The notes below the pieces were generated by a model. The model had not been told where the DNA came from. It made no database searches and saw only the letters and a list, made by a program, of their open reading frames with translations. A DNA stretch of 64,000 nt, from the NCBI RefSeq assembly GCF_042648405.1, contig NZ_JBHRXV010000001.1, positions 434,001 to 498,000 on the forward strand, read 5' to 3'. This document shows, piece after piece, positions 27,896 through 35,898 of the stretch. Numbering within the stretch: position 1 is the stretch's first letter; every line of letters starts with the position of its first letter. Both the position numbers and the translations under genes were made by a program. Source of the stretch: Sphingoaurantiacus capsulatus (GTDB lineage: Bacteria > Pseudomonadota > Alphaproteobacteria > Sphingomonadales > Sphingomonadaceae).

Positions 27896-28384
27896 ATGGG
27901 CCTGATCATCCGCCCGGCGGCTGAGGCCGACCGGGCGGCGATCTGGTCGATCATCGCACCGACCCTCCGCGCCGGCGAGACCTACACGCTGCCGCGCGAC
28001 ATGCGCGAGGCGGATGCCCTCGCCTACTGGTTCGCGCCCAGCCATGCGCCGTTCGTCGTGGAAGACGCCGGCGAGGTGGTGGGCACCTACTACCTCCGCG
28101 CCAACCAGCAGGGCGGCGGCGCTCATGTCGCCAACTGCGGCTACATGACCTCAGCTGCCGCCACCGGCCGAGGCATCGCCCGCGCCATGTGCGAGCATTC
28201 GCAAACCGAGGCCCGCGCGCGCGGCTTCCGCGCCATGCAGTTCAACATCGTGATCAGCACCAACACCCGCGCCGTGGCGCTATGGGAGAGCTGCGGCTTC
28301 GCGGTGGTCGGCCGGCTGCCGGGCGCATTCGATCACCCGACGGCGGGGTTCGTGGATGCGCTGGTGATGTTCAAGACGCTTTAG
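27896..28384 (+). CDS. GNAT-family N-acetyltransferase
   Basis: The 162-residue protein has the GNAT fold: 'LIIRPAAEADRAAIWSII' at the start, beta strand 4 'GYMTSAAATGRGIARAM' with the R/Q-x-x-G-x-G/A acetyl-CoA loop, and 'NTRAVALWESCGFAVVGRLP' near the end. These features resemble small-molecule or toxin-antibiotic acetyltransferases such as the phosphinothricin/PAT-like group, but the substrate is not predictable. It starts 2 bp after the peroxiredoxin stop. Its stop codon overlaps the convergent vapC stop (TTAG). Confidence 0.88.
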   Translation: MGLIIRPAAEADRAAIWSIIAPTLRAGETYTLPRDMREADALAYWFAPSHAPFVVEDAGEVVGTYYLRANQQGGGAHVANCGYMTSAAATGRGIARAMCEHSQTEARARGFRAMQFNIVISTNTRAVALWESCGFAVVGRLPGAFDHPTAGFVDALVMFKTL

Positions 28385-28785
28385 GTGCTGAACGCGGAGG
28401 CAATATCCGTCGCAGCAAAATCATTGCCCTTGTAGAGCAAGGGCGCGTCAAGCGACTTTGCGAGCGCATAAGCAAAGCAGTCGCCGAAGTTGAGCTGGGC
28501 GCGATGGCCACGCCCCTTGCCGAACCGGTCAAACGCCCCGCGCGCGAGCTGCAACTGCGGCTCGTCTACCGAGCGGAGATCAATGGCGTGGCGTTCCAGA
28601 AGGCCATCGAGCGCAAGACGGCCGCCACCGGCCATGTTGCGACCCGCGAGCACCATATGTGCTTCCATCGCATTCGCGACGGACATGACCCTCCCTTCAG
28701 CATTCGTCAGCCGTACCAGCATTTCGTAGGCTTCCGGCTCCTCGAAGATGATGGCGAGGACGGCCGAACTATCGATGACGATCAC
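28381..28785 (-). CDS. vapC: VapC-type PIN-domain ribonuclease toxin
   Basis: This 134-residue PIN-domain toxin starts at GTG 28785, overlapping the antitoxin stop (GTGA). The acidic active-site residues are visible: Asp near residue 5 in 'VIDSSAVLAIIF', Glu in 'NAMEAHMVLAG', and Asp in 'LNFGDCFAYALAKSLDAPLLYKGNDFAATDI'-type blocks at the C-terminus. VapC toxins cleave initiator tRNA, other tRNAs or rRNA, and which one cannot be told. All residues are intact, so it is likely functional and kept in check by the upstream vapB. Confidence 0.9.
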   Translation of the reverse strand: MIVIDSSAVLAIIFEEPEAYEMLVRLTNAEGRVMSVANAMEAHMVLAGRNMAGGGRLALDGLLERHAIDLRSVDEPQLQLARGAFDRFGKGRGHRAQLNFGDCFAYALAKSLDAPLLYKGNDFAATDIASAFST

Positions 28786-29027
28786 CGAGGCAAGCCATTC
28801 TCGTCGTACATCTCGGCGATGATCTCTTCTTGGGAAGGCCCGGGCGGGACGGGACCGAGAGACCTGAGCCAAGCCTGCGTTTCCGCCACCTTCCGGGCAA
28901 CATCACGCTGACGCGCGAGCCGCTCGCCCACGACGCGCTTCAATGCCTCCTCGGCCGGCAAGCCGGTAACCTCTGCGAGCTCATCGAGCAGCGCCTCGGT
29001 CTCGGGGTCTCGGATCACGCGTTCCAT
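28782..29027 (-). CDS. vapB: VapB-type antitoxin of the PSK/Rv0623 family
   Basis: The 81-residue protein begins MERVIRDPETEALLDELAEV, the usual start of this antitoxin family, followed by 'TGLPAEEALKRVVGERLAR', a DNA-binding helix pair, and a C-terminal toxin-wrapping tail. ATG 29027 is preferred over the upstream start at 29084 because it has AGGTG at the right distance and because the palindrome at 29040-29064 then lies just upstream as operator. It overlaps vapC by four bases. Confidence 0.85.
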   Translation of the reverse strand: MERVIRDPETEALLDELAEVTGLPAEEALKRVVGERLARQRDVARKVAETQAWLRSLGPVPPGPSQEEIIAEMYDENGLPR

Positions 29028-29039
29028 TACGGCACCTAC

Positions 29040-29064
29040 GGCTAGATCGGCAGCCAATCTAGCC
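29040..29064. promoter_or_regulatory. Inverted repeat, probable VapBC operator
   Basis: GGCTAGAT, nine bases, ATCTAGCC form a perfect 8-bp inverted repeat 13 bp upstream of the vapB start. VapB or VapBC autorepression through such a site is the rule for the family. The assignment is inference. Confidence 0.55.
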
Positions 29065-29091
29065 GCTGAGGCGTCGTTCTTCAAACCGCAG

Positions 29092-30939
29092 CTATTGCCA
29101 CCCGCACTGCTGACCCTTGTTCTGCTCCTTGAGCCAGGTCATCAGTGGCTGGAAATAGGCGATCATCGACTTGCCGCTCATTTCGCGCGTGCCGGTGAAG
29201 GCCTCCAGCGCGTCCGGCCAGGGCTTGGAGGCGCCCATCGCCAGCATGGCGTTCAGCTTCTGGCCGACTTCCTTGTTGCCGTAGAAGCTGCAGCGGTGCA
29301 GCGGCCCGGTCCAGCCGGCCTGCTTGCACGCCGCCTCGTAGAACTGGAACTGCAGCAGGCGGGCGAGGAAGTAGCGGGTGTAGGGCGTGTTGCCCGGCAC
29401 GTGGAACTTGGCGCCGGGGTCGAAGTCCGCCTCGCTGCGCGCCACCGGCGGGGTGATGCCCTGATATTGCAGGCGCAGGTCGGTCCACGCCTGGTTGTAA
29501 TTGGCCGGCGTGATCTCGCCGTTGAACACGCCCCAGCGCCAGCGGTCGACGAGCAGGCCGAACGGCAGGAACGCCACCTTGTCCATCGCTTGGCGGAGCA
29601 GCAGGCCAGTGTCCTTCGACGCGTCGGGCACCTGATTTTTGTTCAGGAGGCCGATCTGCACGAGATATTCGGGCGTGACCGACAGCGCGACCATGTCGCC
29701 GATCGCCTCGTGGAAGCCGTCGTTGGCGCTGTTCAGGTACAAATAGGGCTGCTGGTTGTAGGCCCGCTGGTAATAATTGTGGCCGAGCTCGTGGTGGACG
29801 GTGACGAAGTCGTTGCCGTTGACCTTGGTGCACATCTTGATGCGCAGGTCTTCCTTGTTGTCGACGTCCCACGCCGAGGCGTGGCAGACCACTTCGCGGT
29901 CGGCGGGCTTGGTGATCATCGACCGGTCCCAGAAAGTCTTGGGCAGCGGCGCGAAGCCCAATGACGAGAAGAAGCCCTCGCCGGTCTGCACGATCTTCAG
30001 CGGCGTGTATTTCTTCGCCTCGAGCAGCGCGGTCAGGTCATAGCCAACGTCGCCCGCGCCCTTCGGCGCCACCACGTCATAGATGCTGCCCCATTCCTGC
30101 GCCCACATGTTGCCGAGCAGGTCGGCGCGGATCGGGCCGGTCTTCGGCTGGACGACGGCGCCGTACTTGGCGTTGAGCTTGCCGCGCGTGAAGCAGTGCA
30201 GCTCGTCATACAGCGGCTTCACCTCGCCCCACAGCTTGTCGGTGAGCGCGGCGAACTCTTCCGGCGACATGTCGTAGTTCGACCGCCACATGGCGCCGAG
30301 GTCGCTGAAGCCCAGCTCCTTGGCGCCCTGGTTGGCGATCTCGACCATGCGGACATAGTCCTGGCGCATCGGCTTCCCGACCGCGTGCCAGCTCGTCCAC
30401 ATCTCCTTCAGCTCGGCCGGGTTGCGCGAGGTGCCCATCAGCGCCTCGAGGTCGTTACCCGACATTGGGTTGCCGTTCAGCGTCCCGCGGCCCTTGCCGT
30501 AGGTCGACTGCAGGCGGGTGGCGATCGTCGACAGCTCCTGCGCCGCGCCCTCGCCGGCCGGCGCCGGCAGCACGATACCCTGCTTAAGAATGTCGAGCTT
30601 GCGTTTCGTGTCGAACGACAGACCGGCAACCTTGTCGAAGCGCGCGGCGCCCTTGGCGTATTTCACCGCCAGCTCGGTGCCCTCGGCGCCAACCTTGGCG
30701 GCCAGCCAGTCGGTGTCGTCGGTGATGTAGGTGCTGTTCACCCAGGCGATGCGCGCGCCGTACTCGCCGAACTCCATGCCTTCCTTCTCGGCGGCGGCGA
30801 CGAAGGCGTCGGCTTCGGCGGCAGTGGCCGGCCCCTGCGCGGCAGGCGCCGCGGCGGACGCGCTGGCGACGGGTTCATCCTTGGCGGTGCAGCCGGCGAG
30901 CGCAACGCCAAGGGCCAGTGTGGAAACGATCAGGCGCAT
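29092..30939 (-). CDS. M2-family (ACE-like) zinc dipeptidyl carboxypeptidase lipoprotein
   Basis: ATG 30939 follows GAGGGGAG and opens MRLIVSTLALGVALAGC, a lipoprotein signal with lipobox LAGC (Cys17). The 615-residue product matches bacterial homologues of angiotensin-converting enzyme, with zinc motif 'TVHHELGHNYYQ', the downstream glutamate in 'DGFHEAIGDM', and the substrate-binding region around 'YTRYFLARLLQFQFYEA'. Such enzymes remove C-terminal dipeptides from periplasmic peptides. The lipid anchor suggests attachment to the inner or outer membrane. It is full length, and the vapB operator lies directly downstream. Confidence 0.92.
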   Translation of the reverse strand: MRLIVSTLALGVALAGCTAKDEPVASASAAAPAAQGPATAAEADAFVAAAEKEGMEFGEYGARIAWVNSTYITDDTDWLAAKVGAEGTELAVKYAKGAARFDKVAGLSFDTKRKLDILKQGIVLPAPAGEGAAQELSTIATRLQSTYGKGRGTLNGNPMSGNDLEALMGTSRNPAELKEMWTSWHAVGKPMRQDYVRMVEIANQGAKELGFSDLGAMWRSNYDMSPEEFAALTDKLWGEVKPLYDELHCFTRGKLNAKYGAVVQPKTGPIRADLLGNMWAQEWGSIYDVVAPKGAGDVGYDLTALLEAKKYTPLKIVQTGEGFFSSLGFAPLPKTFWDRSMITKPADREVVCHASAWDVDNKEDLRIKMCTKVNGNDFVTVHHELGHNYYQRAYNQQPYLYLNSANDGFHEAIGDMVALSVTPEYLVQIGLLNKNQVPDASKDTGLLLRQAMDKVAFLPFGLLVDRWRWGVFNGEITPANYNQAWTDLRLQYQGITPPVARSEADFDPGAKFHVPGNTPYTRYFLARLLQFQFYEAACKQAGWTGPLHRCSFYGNKEVGQKLNAMLAMGASKPWPDALEAFTGTREMSGKSMIAYFQPLMTWLKEQNKGQQCGWQ

Positions 30940-31001
30940 GAATGCGACTCCCCTCACATCTTCTTTTGATGGCGGTCAGAAACGCCATCGTCGCGGGGGC
31001 G

Positions 31002-31751
31002 TCAAGCGAGCAGGAAATCGCGGATCGCGGCGCCCAGTTCGGGCCGGGTGACGGCGCTCATATGGTTGCCGGGGATTTCGACATAGGTCCCTTGCAGCAG
31101 CGCGGCGGCAAGGTCGGGCGCCGAGCCATTGTCCTGATCGTCGGCGCCGCAGACGACGAGGATCGGCAGGTCGAAGTCGTCGAGGGCTGAGCCTTCCGTC
31201 TTCGACTGGACCTGCAGGACATGCTTGACCGCCTCGGGATCGGTGCCGGTCGATTTCATGAACTGCACCGCCAGATATTCGGGCGTGCCGCGCTCGACCG
31301 CATCGCGGTTGGCGATGGCGTTGAGGAAGAAGCTGCTGCGCAAGGTCGCGCCGGTGATGCCCATCAGCCCCATGCCGGCGAGGATGGCGCGGCGCGGCCG
31401 CATCCCGCGCGCCAGCAGCCGCACCGTCGTCCGCGCACCAAGCGAATAGCCGCCGAGGTCGAAGTCGCTGAGCCCAAGATGCGCGACCAGCGCCTCGATG
31501 TCCTGCGCCAGCACGTCGGCCGGGTAGTTGGCGGCGTCATGCGGCGCGGCGCTTTTTCCGTGGGCGCGCAGGTCGGGCAGGATCACCCGGAAGCCGGCGT
31601 CGGCCACCACTTGCGCGGTCTTCCAGCGCAGCCAGTTCATCTCGCCATGGCTGAACAGCCCGTGGATCAGGACGACCGGCCGCCCCTCGCCCAGCTCCCG
31701 CCAGGCGATGCGTTCGCCGTCAAACGACGCGAAGCTGTGGTCAGCGGCCAT
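31002..31751 (-). CDS. Alpha/beta-hydrolase
   Basis: The 249-residue protein is a classic alpha/beta-hydrolase: oxyanion-loop 'VLIHGLFSHGEMNW', nucleophile elbow 'LGGYSLGARTT' (Ser in GYSLG), acid 'VVCGADDQDNG' and catalytic His in 'IPGNHMSAV'. The substrate is unknown; esterases, haloperoxidase-like and lactone hydrolases share this form. ATG 31751 is used; GTG 31757 would overlap the GFA stop as GTGA. It is the last gene of a coupled chain that begins with the vapB antitoxin at 32848. Confidence 0.85.
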   Translation of the reverse strand: MAADHSFASFDGERIAWRELGEGRPVVLIHGLFSHGEMNWLRWKTAQVVADAGFRVILPDLRAHGKSAAPHDAANYPADVLAQDIEALVAHLGLSDFDLGGYSLGARTTVRLLARGMRPRRAILAGMGLMGITGATLRSSFFLNAIANRDAVERGTPEYLAVQFMKSTGTDPEAVKHVLQVQSKTEGSALDDFDLPILVVCGADDQDNGSAPDLAAALLQGTYVEIPGNHMSAVTRPELGAAIRDFLLA

Positions 31752-31753
31752 GT

Positions 31754-32194
31754 TCACTCAGGGAGCTTGCCAACGCTCTTCATCCAGCGGTCGACGATGG
31801 GTTGATACTCGTCGACCCGGTACTCGGGCAGCCCCGACGTGTCGAGCCAGTTGCGGTGCAGATGCTCGACGCCGAAGTGGTGCTTCGGCCTGAACCGCGA
31901 CGGATCGTCGAAGGTGCCGACCAGCAGGTCCAGCTTCTCGCTGTCGTCATAGGCAAAGGTCAGCGAGGTGCCGCACACCCCGCAGAACCCCCGCGTCGCG
32001 ATCGGCGAGGAGCGGTAAGTGCTCGGCTCATCCGCCCAGCTCACCTCGGCCTTCAACGCATTCACCATTGCCACCGACACGTTGCCGATGGCGCGCTGGC
32101 ACATGCGGCAATGGCAGAGATAGGCATCGTCGCTGTGCACCTGCGCGGTGAAGCGCACCGCGCCACACAGGCAGCCGCCGGCCATCTCGGTCAT
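31754..32194 (-). CDS. GFA-family zinc protein
   Basis: The 146-residue protein has the GFA zinc ligands 'GGCLCGAVRF', 'LCHCRMCQRA' and 'FCGVCGTSLTF', followed by 'HFGVEHLHRNWLDTSGLPEY', a C-terminal block seen in the subgroup of GFA proteins with a longer tail. Enzymatic function is unproven for this subgroup. Its start overlaps the vapC stop (ATGA at 32191-32194). That is an unusual partner for a toxin and suggests the toxin-antitoxin pair became fused to an existing GFA-hydrolase operon. Confidence 0.86.
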   Translation of the reverse strand: MTEMAGGCLCGAVRFTAQVHSDDAYLCHCRMCQRAIGNVSVAMVNALKAEVSWADEPSTYRSSPIATRGFCGVCGTSLTFAYDDSEKLDLLVGTFDDPSRFRPKHHFGVEHLHRNWLDTSGLPEYRVDEYQPIVDRWMKSVGKLPE

Positions 32195-32598
32195 GGCGTT
32201 CTCACCATCGTCTCGAACCGCGTGCCGCGCACATTGCGCTGCAGCCGCGCGTCAGCCGTGATCAGCTCGATCTTCTCGCGCTCGACCAGTGCCAGATAAA
32301 CGCAGTCGTAGATCGGATGGTCGATTTCGAAAGCGATCTTCGCGGCTCGTGCAATCAGTTCCTGAGCCGGCGCGATGCTCGTAAAGATGCGCGGCAGGCG
32401 CACCAGCGCTTCCTGCGTCACGGCCTCGCCGTTGGGCAGGCTACGCAGGCGGGCCCACAGCGCGTTGCCGACTTCGGTTAGCAGCAGGTCCGGCGCCCAG
32501 AGCGCGTCATCACTGTCGAGCAGGGAAAGTGCTGCCTCGCTGTCCGCCTCGGCGACGAACCATTTGAACGCGATGCTCGCGTCAATCGCCAGCGGCAT
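32191..32598 (-). CDS. vapC: VapC-type PIN-domain toxin
   Basis: This 135-residue PIN-domain ribonuclease has active-site acids in 'LAIDASIAFKWFV' (Asp6), 'LLLTEVGNALW' (Glu) and 'IYDCVYLALVEREKIELITADARLQ' (two Asp). It is the FitB/VapC subtype with 'KWF' after the first strand. It overlaps the antitoxin gene by 17 bp upstream and the GFA gene by 4 bp downstream. All catalytic residues are present. Confidence 0.9.
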   Translation of the reverse strand: MPLAIDASIAFKWFVAEADSEAALSLLDSDDALWAPDLLLTEVGNALWARLRSLPNGEAVTQEALVRLPRIFTSIAPAQELIARAAKIAFEIDHPIYDCVYLALVEREKIELITADARLQRNVRGTRFETMVRTP

Positions 32599-32848
32599 CG
32601 GGCCAGCGTCCGCCGTGGGTGTCCCGGAAAGCGCGAATGATGTCGGCGCCTTCTGCCCCCGGAATCTTTGCGGGAAGCATAGCGCGCACCTCGTCGGCCA
32701 AGGCGCGGCGCTGCACGGCGGCCAGGGGGCGGTTGCGCGTCAGTGCCTCGCGCAACTCCGCCTCCAGCGAGCGACCGTTTCGCTTCGCCGCTTCACGATA
32801 ATCGTTGAGGATTTCATCCTCGAGATTGCGAATGAGCGCTTGTCCCAT
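32582..32848 (-). CDS. FitA/VapB-type ribbon-helix-helix antitoxin
   Basis: From ATG 32848 the protein reads MGQALIRNLEDEILNDYREA with 'KRNGRSLEAELREALTRN', the FitA-like ribbon-helix-helix with a helical second half. The C-terminal 'IIRAFRDTHGGRWPD' tail would insert into the toxin. An in-frame ATG at 32875 lies inside the operator palindrome and has a GAAAGA sequence upstream, so a 97-residue form is possible. The shorter start matches the family better, but it has no clear ribosome-binding site, since the palindrome abuts it directly. Confidence 0.85.
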   Translation of the reverse strand: MGQALIRNLEDEILNDYREAAKRNGRSLEAELREALTRNRPLAAVQRRALADEVRAMLPAKIPGAEGADIIRAFRDTHGGRWPDAAGD

Positions 32849-32881
32849 GAAAGAATGATAGCAACTTGCTATCATTCTTTC
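32849..32881. promoter_or_regulatory. 33-bp perfect palindrome, operator of the vapBC-GFA-hydrolase operon
   Basis: Sixteen-base arms GAAAGAATGATAGCAA and TTGCTATCATTCTTTC flank a single C, with no mismatch. It sits exactly between the antitoxin start (32848) and the asd stop (32886). Its size fits two ribbon-helix-helix dimers. It may also act as a terminator for the asd transcript, since a TTTC run ends it. Confidence 0.7.
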
Positions 32882-32885
32882 AAGG

Positions 32886-33929
32886 TCACGCCGCCTTCTT
32901 GAGGTGCCGGCTCACAAGCAGTTCGGCGATCTGAACCGCGTTCAGCGCGGCGCCCTTGCGGAGGTTGTCGCTGACGCACCAGAGCACGAGGCCGTTCTCG
33001 ACGGTCGGATCCTTGCGGACGCGGCTGACGAAGGTGGCGTAGTCGCCGACGCATTCGATCGGCGTGACGTATCCGCCGTTCTCGCGCTTGTCGATCAGCA
33101 TGACGCCCGGCGCGTCGCGCAGGATGCGCTGCGCCTCGGCGACCGACAGCGGGCGTTCCAGCTCGATGTTGATCGCTTCCGAATGGCCGACGAACACCGG
33201 CACGCGCACGCAGGTGGCGGTGACGAGGATCTCGGGGTCGAGGATCTTCATCGTCTCGGCCGCCATCTTCCATTCTTCCTTGGTGTAGCCGTCATAGTCG
33301 CTGTCGGACCCGAGGAAGACATCGATGTGCGGAATCACGTTGAACGCGATCTGCTTGGTGAACTTCTTGATGGTCTTCTCGTCGTTCACGAACACCGCGC
33401 GGGTCTGCTCGAACAGCTCGTCCATGCCTTCCTTGCCGGCGCCCGACACCGACTGATAGGTCGACACGACGACGCGCTTGATGCCCGCCGCGTCGTGCAA
33501 CGGCTTCAGCGCGACGACCATCTGCGCGGTCGAGCAGTTCGGGTTCGCGATGATGTTGCGCTGGGTGTAGCCGTCGATCGCCTCCGGATTCACCTCGGGC
33601 ACGATCAGCGGCACGTCGGCGTCGTAGCGGTAGAGCGACGAGTTATCGATGACGGTGCAGCCGGCGGCGGCGGCCTTCGGCGCATAGTCCTTCGCCGGCC
33701 CGGAGCCGGCGGCGAACAGCGCGATGTCCCAGCCCGCGAAGTCGAAATGCTCGATATTCTTGACCTTCAGCTCGCGGCCCGTGTCACCGAAATCGATGAT
33801 GTCGCCGGTCGAGCGCGCGCTCGCGACCGCGGCGATGTCGGCAATCGGGAATTTGCGTTCGGCCAGAATGTTGAGCACTTCGCGACCGACATTCCCGGTC
33901 GCGCCGACCACGACCACGCGGTAGGCCAT
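32886..33929 (-). CDS. asd: Aspartate-semialdehyde dehydrogenase
   Basis: Asd reduces aspartyl phosphate to aspartate semialdehyde, the branch point to lysine, diaminopimelate, methionine and threonine. The 347-residue enzyme has the NADP-binding 'VVVVGATGNVGREVLNIL', the catalytic Cys132 in 'NPNCSTAQMV', and the Gln/His pair in 'VSTYQSVSGAGKEGMDEL' and 'VGHSEAINIE'. It lies 71 bp downstream of DUF502 on the same strand as the leu genes and may be co-transcribed. dapF, a later enzyme of the same pathway, lies at 44935. Confidence 0.97.
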   Translation of the reverse strand: MAYRVVVVGATGNVGREVLNILAERKFPIADIAAVASARSTGDIIDFGDTGRELKVKNIEHFDFAGWDIALFAAGSGPAKDYAPKAAAAGCTVIDNSSLYRYDADVPLIVPEVNPEAIDGYTQRNIIANPNCSTAQMVVALKPLHDAAGIKRVVVSTYQSVSGAGKEGMDELFEQTRAVFVNDEKTIKKFTKQIAFNVIPHIDVFLGSDSDYDGYTKEEWKMAAETMKILDPEILVTATCVRVPVFVGHSEAINIELERPLSVAEAQRILRDAPGVMLIDKRENGGYVTPIECVGDYATFVSRVRKDPTVENGLVLWCVSDNLRKGAALNAVQIAELLVSRHLKKAA

Positions 33930-34000
33930 TTTCGTCGTTCCTTCTTTGGTGGACGGACGCGGATATCCTCCCCGCGCCGCCGGCTGACAAGACAGTTATT

Positions 34001-34663
34001 CTATTTGGACGGCGTGAACGGCTTGAGGCCCGCCGGGCGAACGGTGCCGACCGACACGAAGAATTTGATGAAGTCCTCGACCGAGAGGCCGTCGACCGCG
34101 ATGACACTTGCCGGCGGCACGAACAGCAAGGCGCCGCCGACCGGCACCGGCGCGGTGGTCAGCAGCACGAGGTTGCGCGGCTGCCCGCCGACATCGTAGA
34201 GCTCGGGCGTCACCAGCAGCGCCAAGGTCTCGGTACTCTCGCCGAAACGCACCGCGACCACGCGCATTGTCTCGAGATTGCCGGCGTTCGATTGCGGCCC
34301 GAGCAGGCGCACCAGCTGCGCGATAGGGCGGTAGACCGAGCGCAGCACCGGGACCCGGTCGATGAAGCGGTCGAAGCCCTCTTCCAGCCGCCTCCTGAGG
34401 CGAGTTTGCACCAGCAGGCCGAGCAACGCGATGAGGACGAGGACGAAGAACAGCCCGACCCAGAAGGCGAAGGCCGCCCCTTCGTTGCCGACGAAGAAGC
34501 GACCGCCGCTGGCCACCGCCTGGCCGAGGAAAGAGTCCGGCCCGACCGCGCTCGCGACGTAGCCGCCGAGCCAGTCGATGACGATGATGGTGACGAGGAT
34601 CGGCGCGAGGAACAGCAGCCCGGTGACGAACGCCCCGAACGCCCGCGCCGCGAAGCTTCTCAC
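34001..34663 (-). CDS. DUF502 family inner-membrane protein
   Basis: The 220-residue protein has two N-terminal transmembrane segments ('AFVTGLLFLAPILVTIIVID' and 'FWVGLFFVLVLIALLGLLV'), then 'DRVPVLRSVYRPIAQLV' and a C-terminal cytoplasmic beta-rich part ('MRVVAVRFGE', 'TTAPVPVGGALLFVP', 'FFVSVGTVRP'). This is the layout of DUF502, a widespread protein of unknown role also found in plants. It starts at GTG 34663, overlapping the leuB stop (GTGA), so translation is coupled to leuB. Confidence 0.87.
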   Translation of the reverse strand: MRSFAARAFGAFVTGLLFLAPILVTIIVIDWLGGYVASAVGPDSFLGQAVASGGRFFVGNEGAAFAFWVGLFFVLVLIALLGLLVQTRLRRRLEEGFDRFIDRVPVLRSVYRPIAQLVRLLGPQSNAGNLETMRVVAVRFGESTETLALLVTPELYDVGGQPRNLVLLTTAPVPVGGALLFVPPASVIAVDGLSVEDFIKFFVSVGTVRPAGLKPFTPSK

Positions 34664-35730
34664 CCCAGCCTCTCGAGCACCGCGTCACCCATCTCGCGCG
34701 TCGTGGCGTTACCGCCGAGGTCGCGGGTGCGGACGCCGTCGTCCAATGCCTTCGACACTGCCGCCTCGACCTTGTCGGCGAGGTCGGCGCGGCCGAGGCT
34801 GTAGCGCAGGCCCATCGCGAGGCTGAGGATCGAGGCGCAGGGGTTGGCGAGGCCGTGCCCGGCGATATCGGGCGCCGAGCCGTGGATCGGCTCGTAGAGC
34901 CCGGGCTTCCCCGCCTCGCCGATCGCCGCCGACGGCAGCATGCCGAGCGAACCGGTCAGCATCGCCGCCGCGTCGGACAGGATATCGCCGAACAGATTGT
35001 CGGTGAGGATGATGTCGAACTGCTTGGGCCACTTCACCAGCTGCATCGCGGTGTTGTCGGCGAGCATGTGGGAGAGGTCGACATGGGGATATTCTTCATC
35101 CCGCAGCTTCTGCACCTCCTGCTTCCACAGCAGGCCCGATTCCATGACGTTCGACTTTTCCGCCGAGCAGACCTTGCCGGTGCGGCCCTTCGCCAGATCG
35201 AAGGCGACGCGCGCCACGCGGCGGATTTCGGTGGTGGTATAGACCTGCGTGTTGACGCCGCGCCGCTCGCCGCCGCCGAGGTCCTCGATGCCGCGCGGCT
35301 CGCCGAAATAGACGCCGCCGGTAAGTTCGCGGACGAACAGGATGTTCAGCCCCTCGACATGCTCGCGCTTCAGGGTCGAGGCGTCGGCGAGCGCCGGGAA
35401 GCACATCGCGGGGCGCAGGTTCGCGAACACCTGCATCGCCGACCGCAGCTCCAACAGCCCCGCCTCGGGCCGCTTGTCGAACGGCTGGTTCGCCCATTTC
35501 GGCCCGCCGACCGCGCCCATCAGCACCGCGTCGACCGCCTGCGCCCGCGCCACCGTCGCTTCCTCGATCGGATCGCCGGTCGCATCGATCGCCGCGCCGC
35601 CGAACAGCGCCTCTTCCATCACGACGTCGAGACCATGCCGCGCATTCAGCGCCTCGACGACGCGCCGGCTCTCCGCCGTCACCTCGGGGCCGATCCCGTC
35701 GCCGGGGAGGAGAAGCAACACCTTGCTCAT
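34660..35730 (-). CDS. leuB: 3-isopropylmalate dehydrogenase
   Basis: LeuB oxidatively decarboxylates 3-isopropylmalate to 2-oxoisocaproate with NAD. The 356-residue enzyme opens 'LLLLPGDGIGPEV', has the substrate-binding region 'LRSAMQVFANLRP', 'AEKSNVMESGLLW' and the metal/NAD region 'DNLFGDILSDAAAMLTGSLG' with 'PIHGSAPDIAG' downstream. Length is typical. It is separated from leuD by a repeat pair (35751-35865) and couples to the DUF502 gene downstream. Confidence 0.97.
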   Translation of the reverse strand: MSKVLLLLPGDGIGPEVTAESRRVVEALNARHGLDVVMEEALFGGAAIDATGDPIEEATVARAQAVDAVLMGAVGGPKWANQPFDKRPEAGLLELRSAMQVFANLRPAMCFPALADASTLKREHVEGLNILFVRELTGGVYFGEPRGIEDLGGGERRGVNTQVYTTTEIRRVARVAFDLAKGRTGKVCSAEKSNVMESGLLWKQEVQKLRDEEYPHVDLSHMLADNTAMQLVKWPKQFDIILTDNLFGDILSDAAAMLTGSLGMLPSAAIGEAGKPGLYEPIHGSAPDIAGHGLANPCASILSLAMGLRYSLGRADLADKVEAAVSKALDDGVRTRDLGGNATTREMGDAVLERLG

Positions 35731-35750
35731 CGAATACCTTTGCCAATCCC

Positions 35751-35865
35751 GTCATCCTGACGAAAGTCAGGATCTTGTCCCGCGTTGAACGCCGCGCTGG
35801 TTGCAACGCACCCATCGACCCCCGGCGGCTAATCTCCACGAAATCCTGACTTTCGTCAGGATGAC
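35751..35865. repeat. Inverted pair of GTCATCCTGACGAAAGTCAGGAT repeats between leuD and leuB
   Basis: GTCATCCTGACGAAAGTCAG from 35751 and its complement ending CTGACTTTCGTCAGGATGAC at 35865 enclose about 70 bp. The sequence is a divergent relative of the other two-armed repeats in the window, with the same GTCAT...ATGAC ends but a CTGAC-type arm. It lies within the leu operon. Confidence 0.8.
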
Positions 35866-35898
35866 GCCTCGGTCACGCTTCCCGCCGCTCGGTCTCCG

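Noticed and set aside
26756..28126. A 456-codon version of yqgE extended at its N-terminus
   Set aside because: The extra part is the antisense of the peroxiredoxin and GNAT genes. YqgE is normally near 187 residues, starting MDEPRFLVG.
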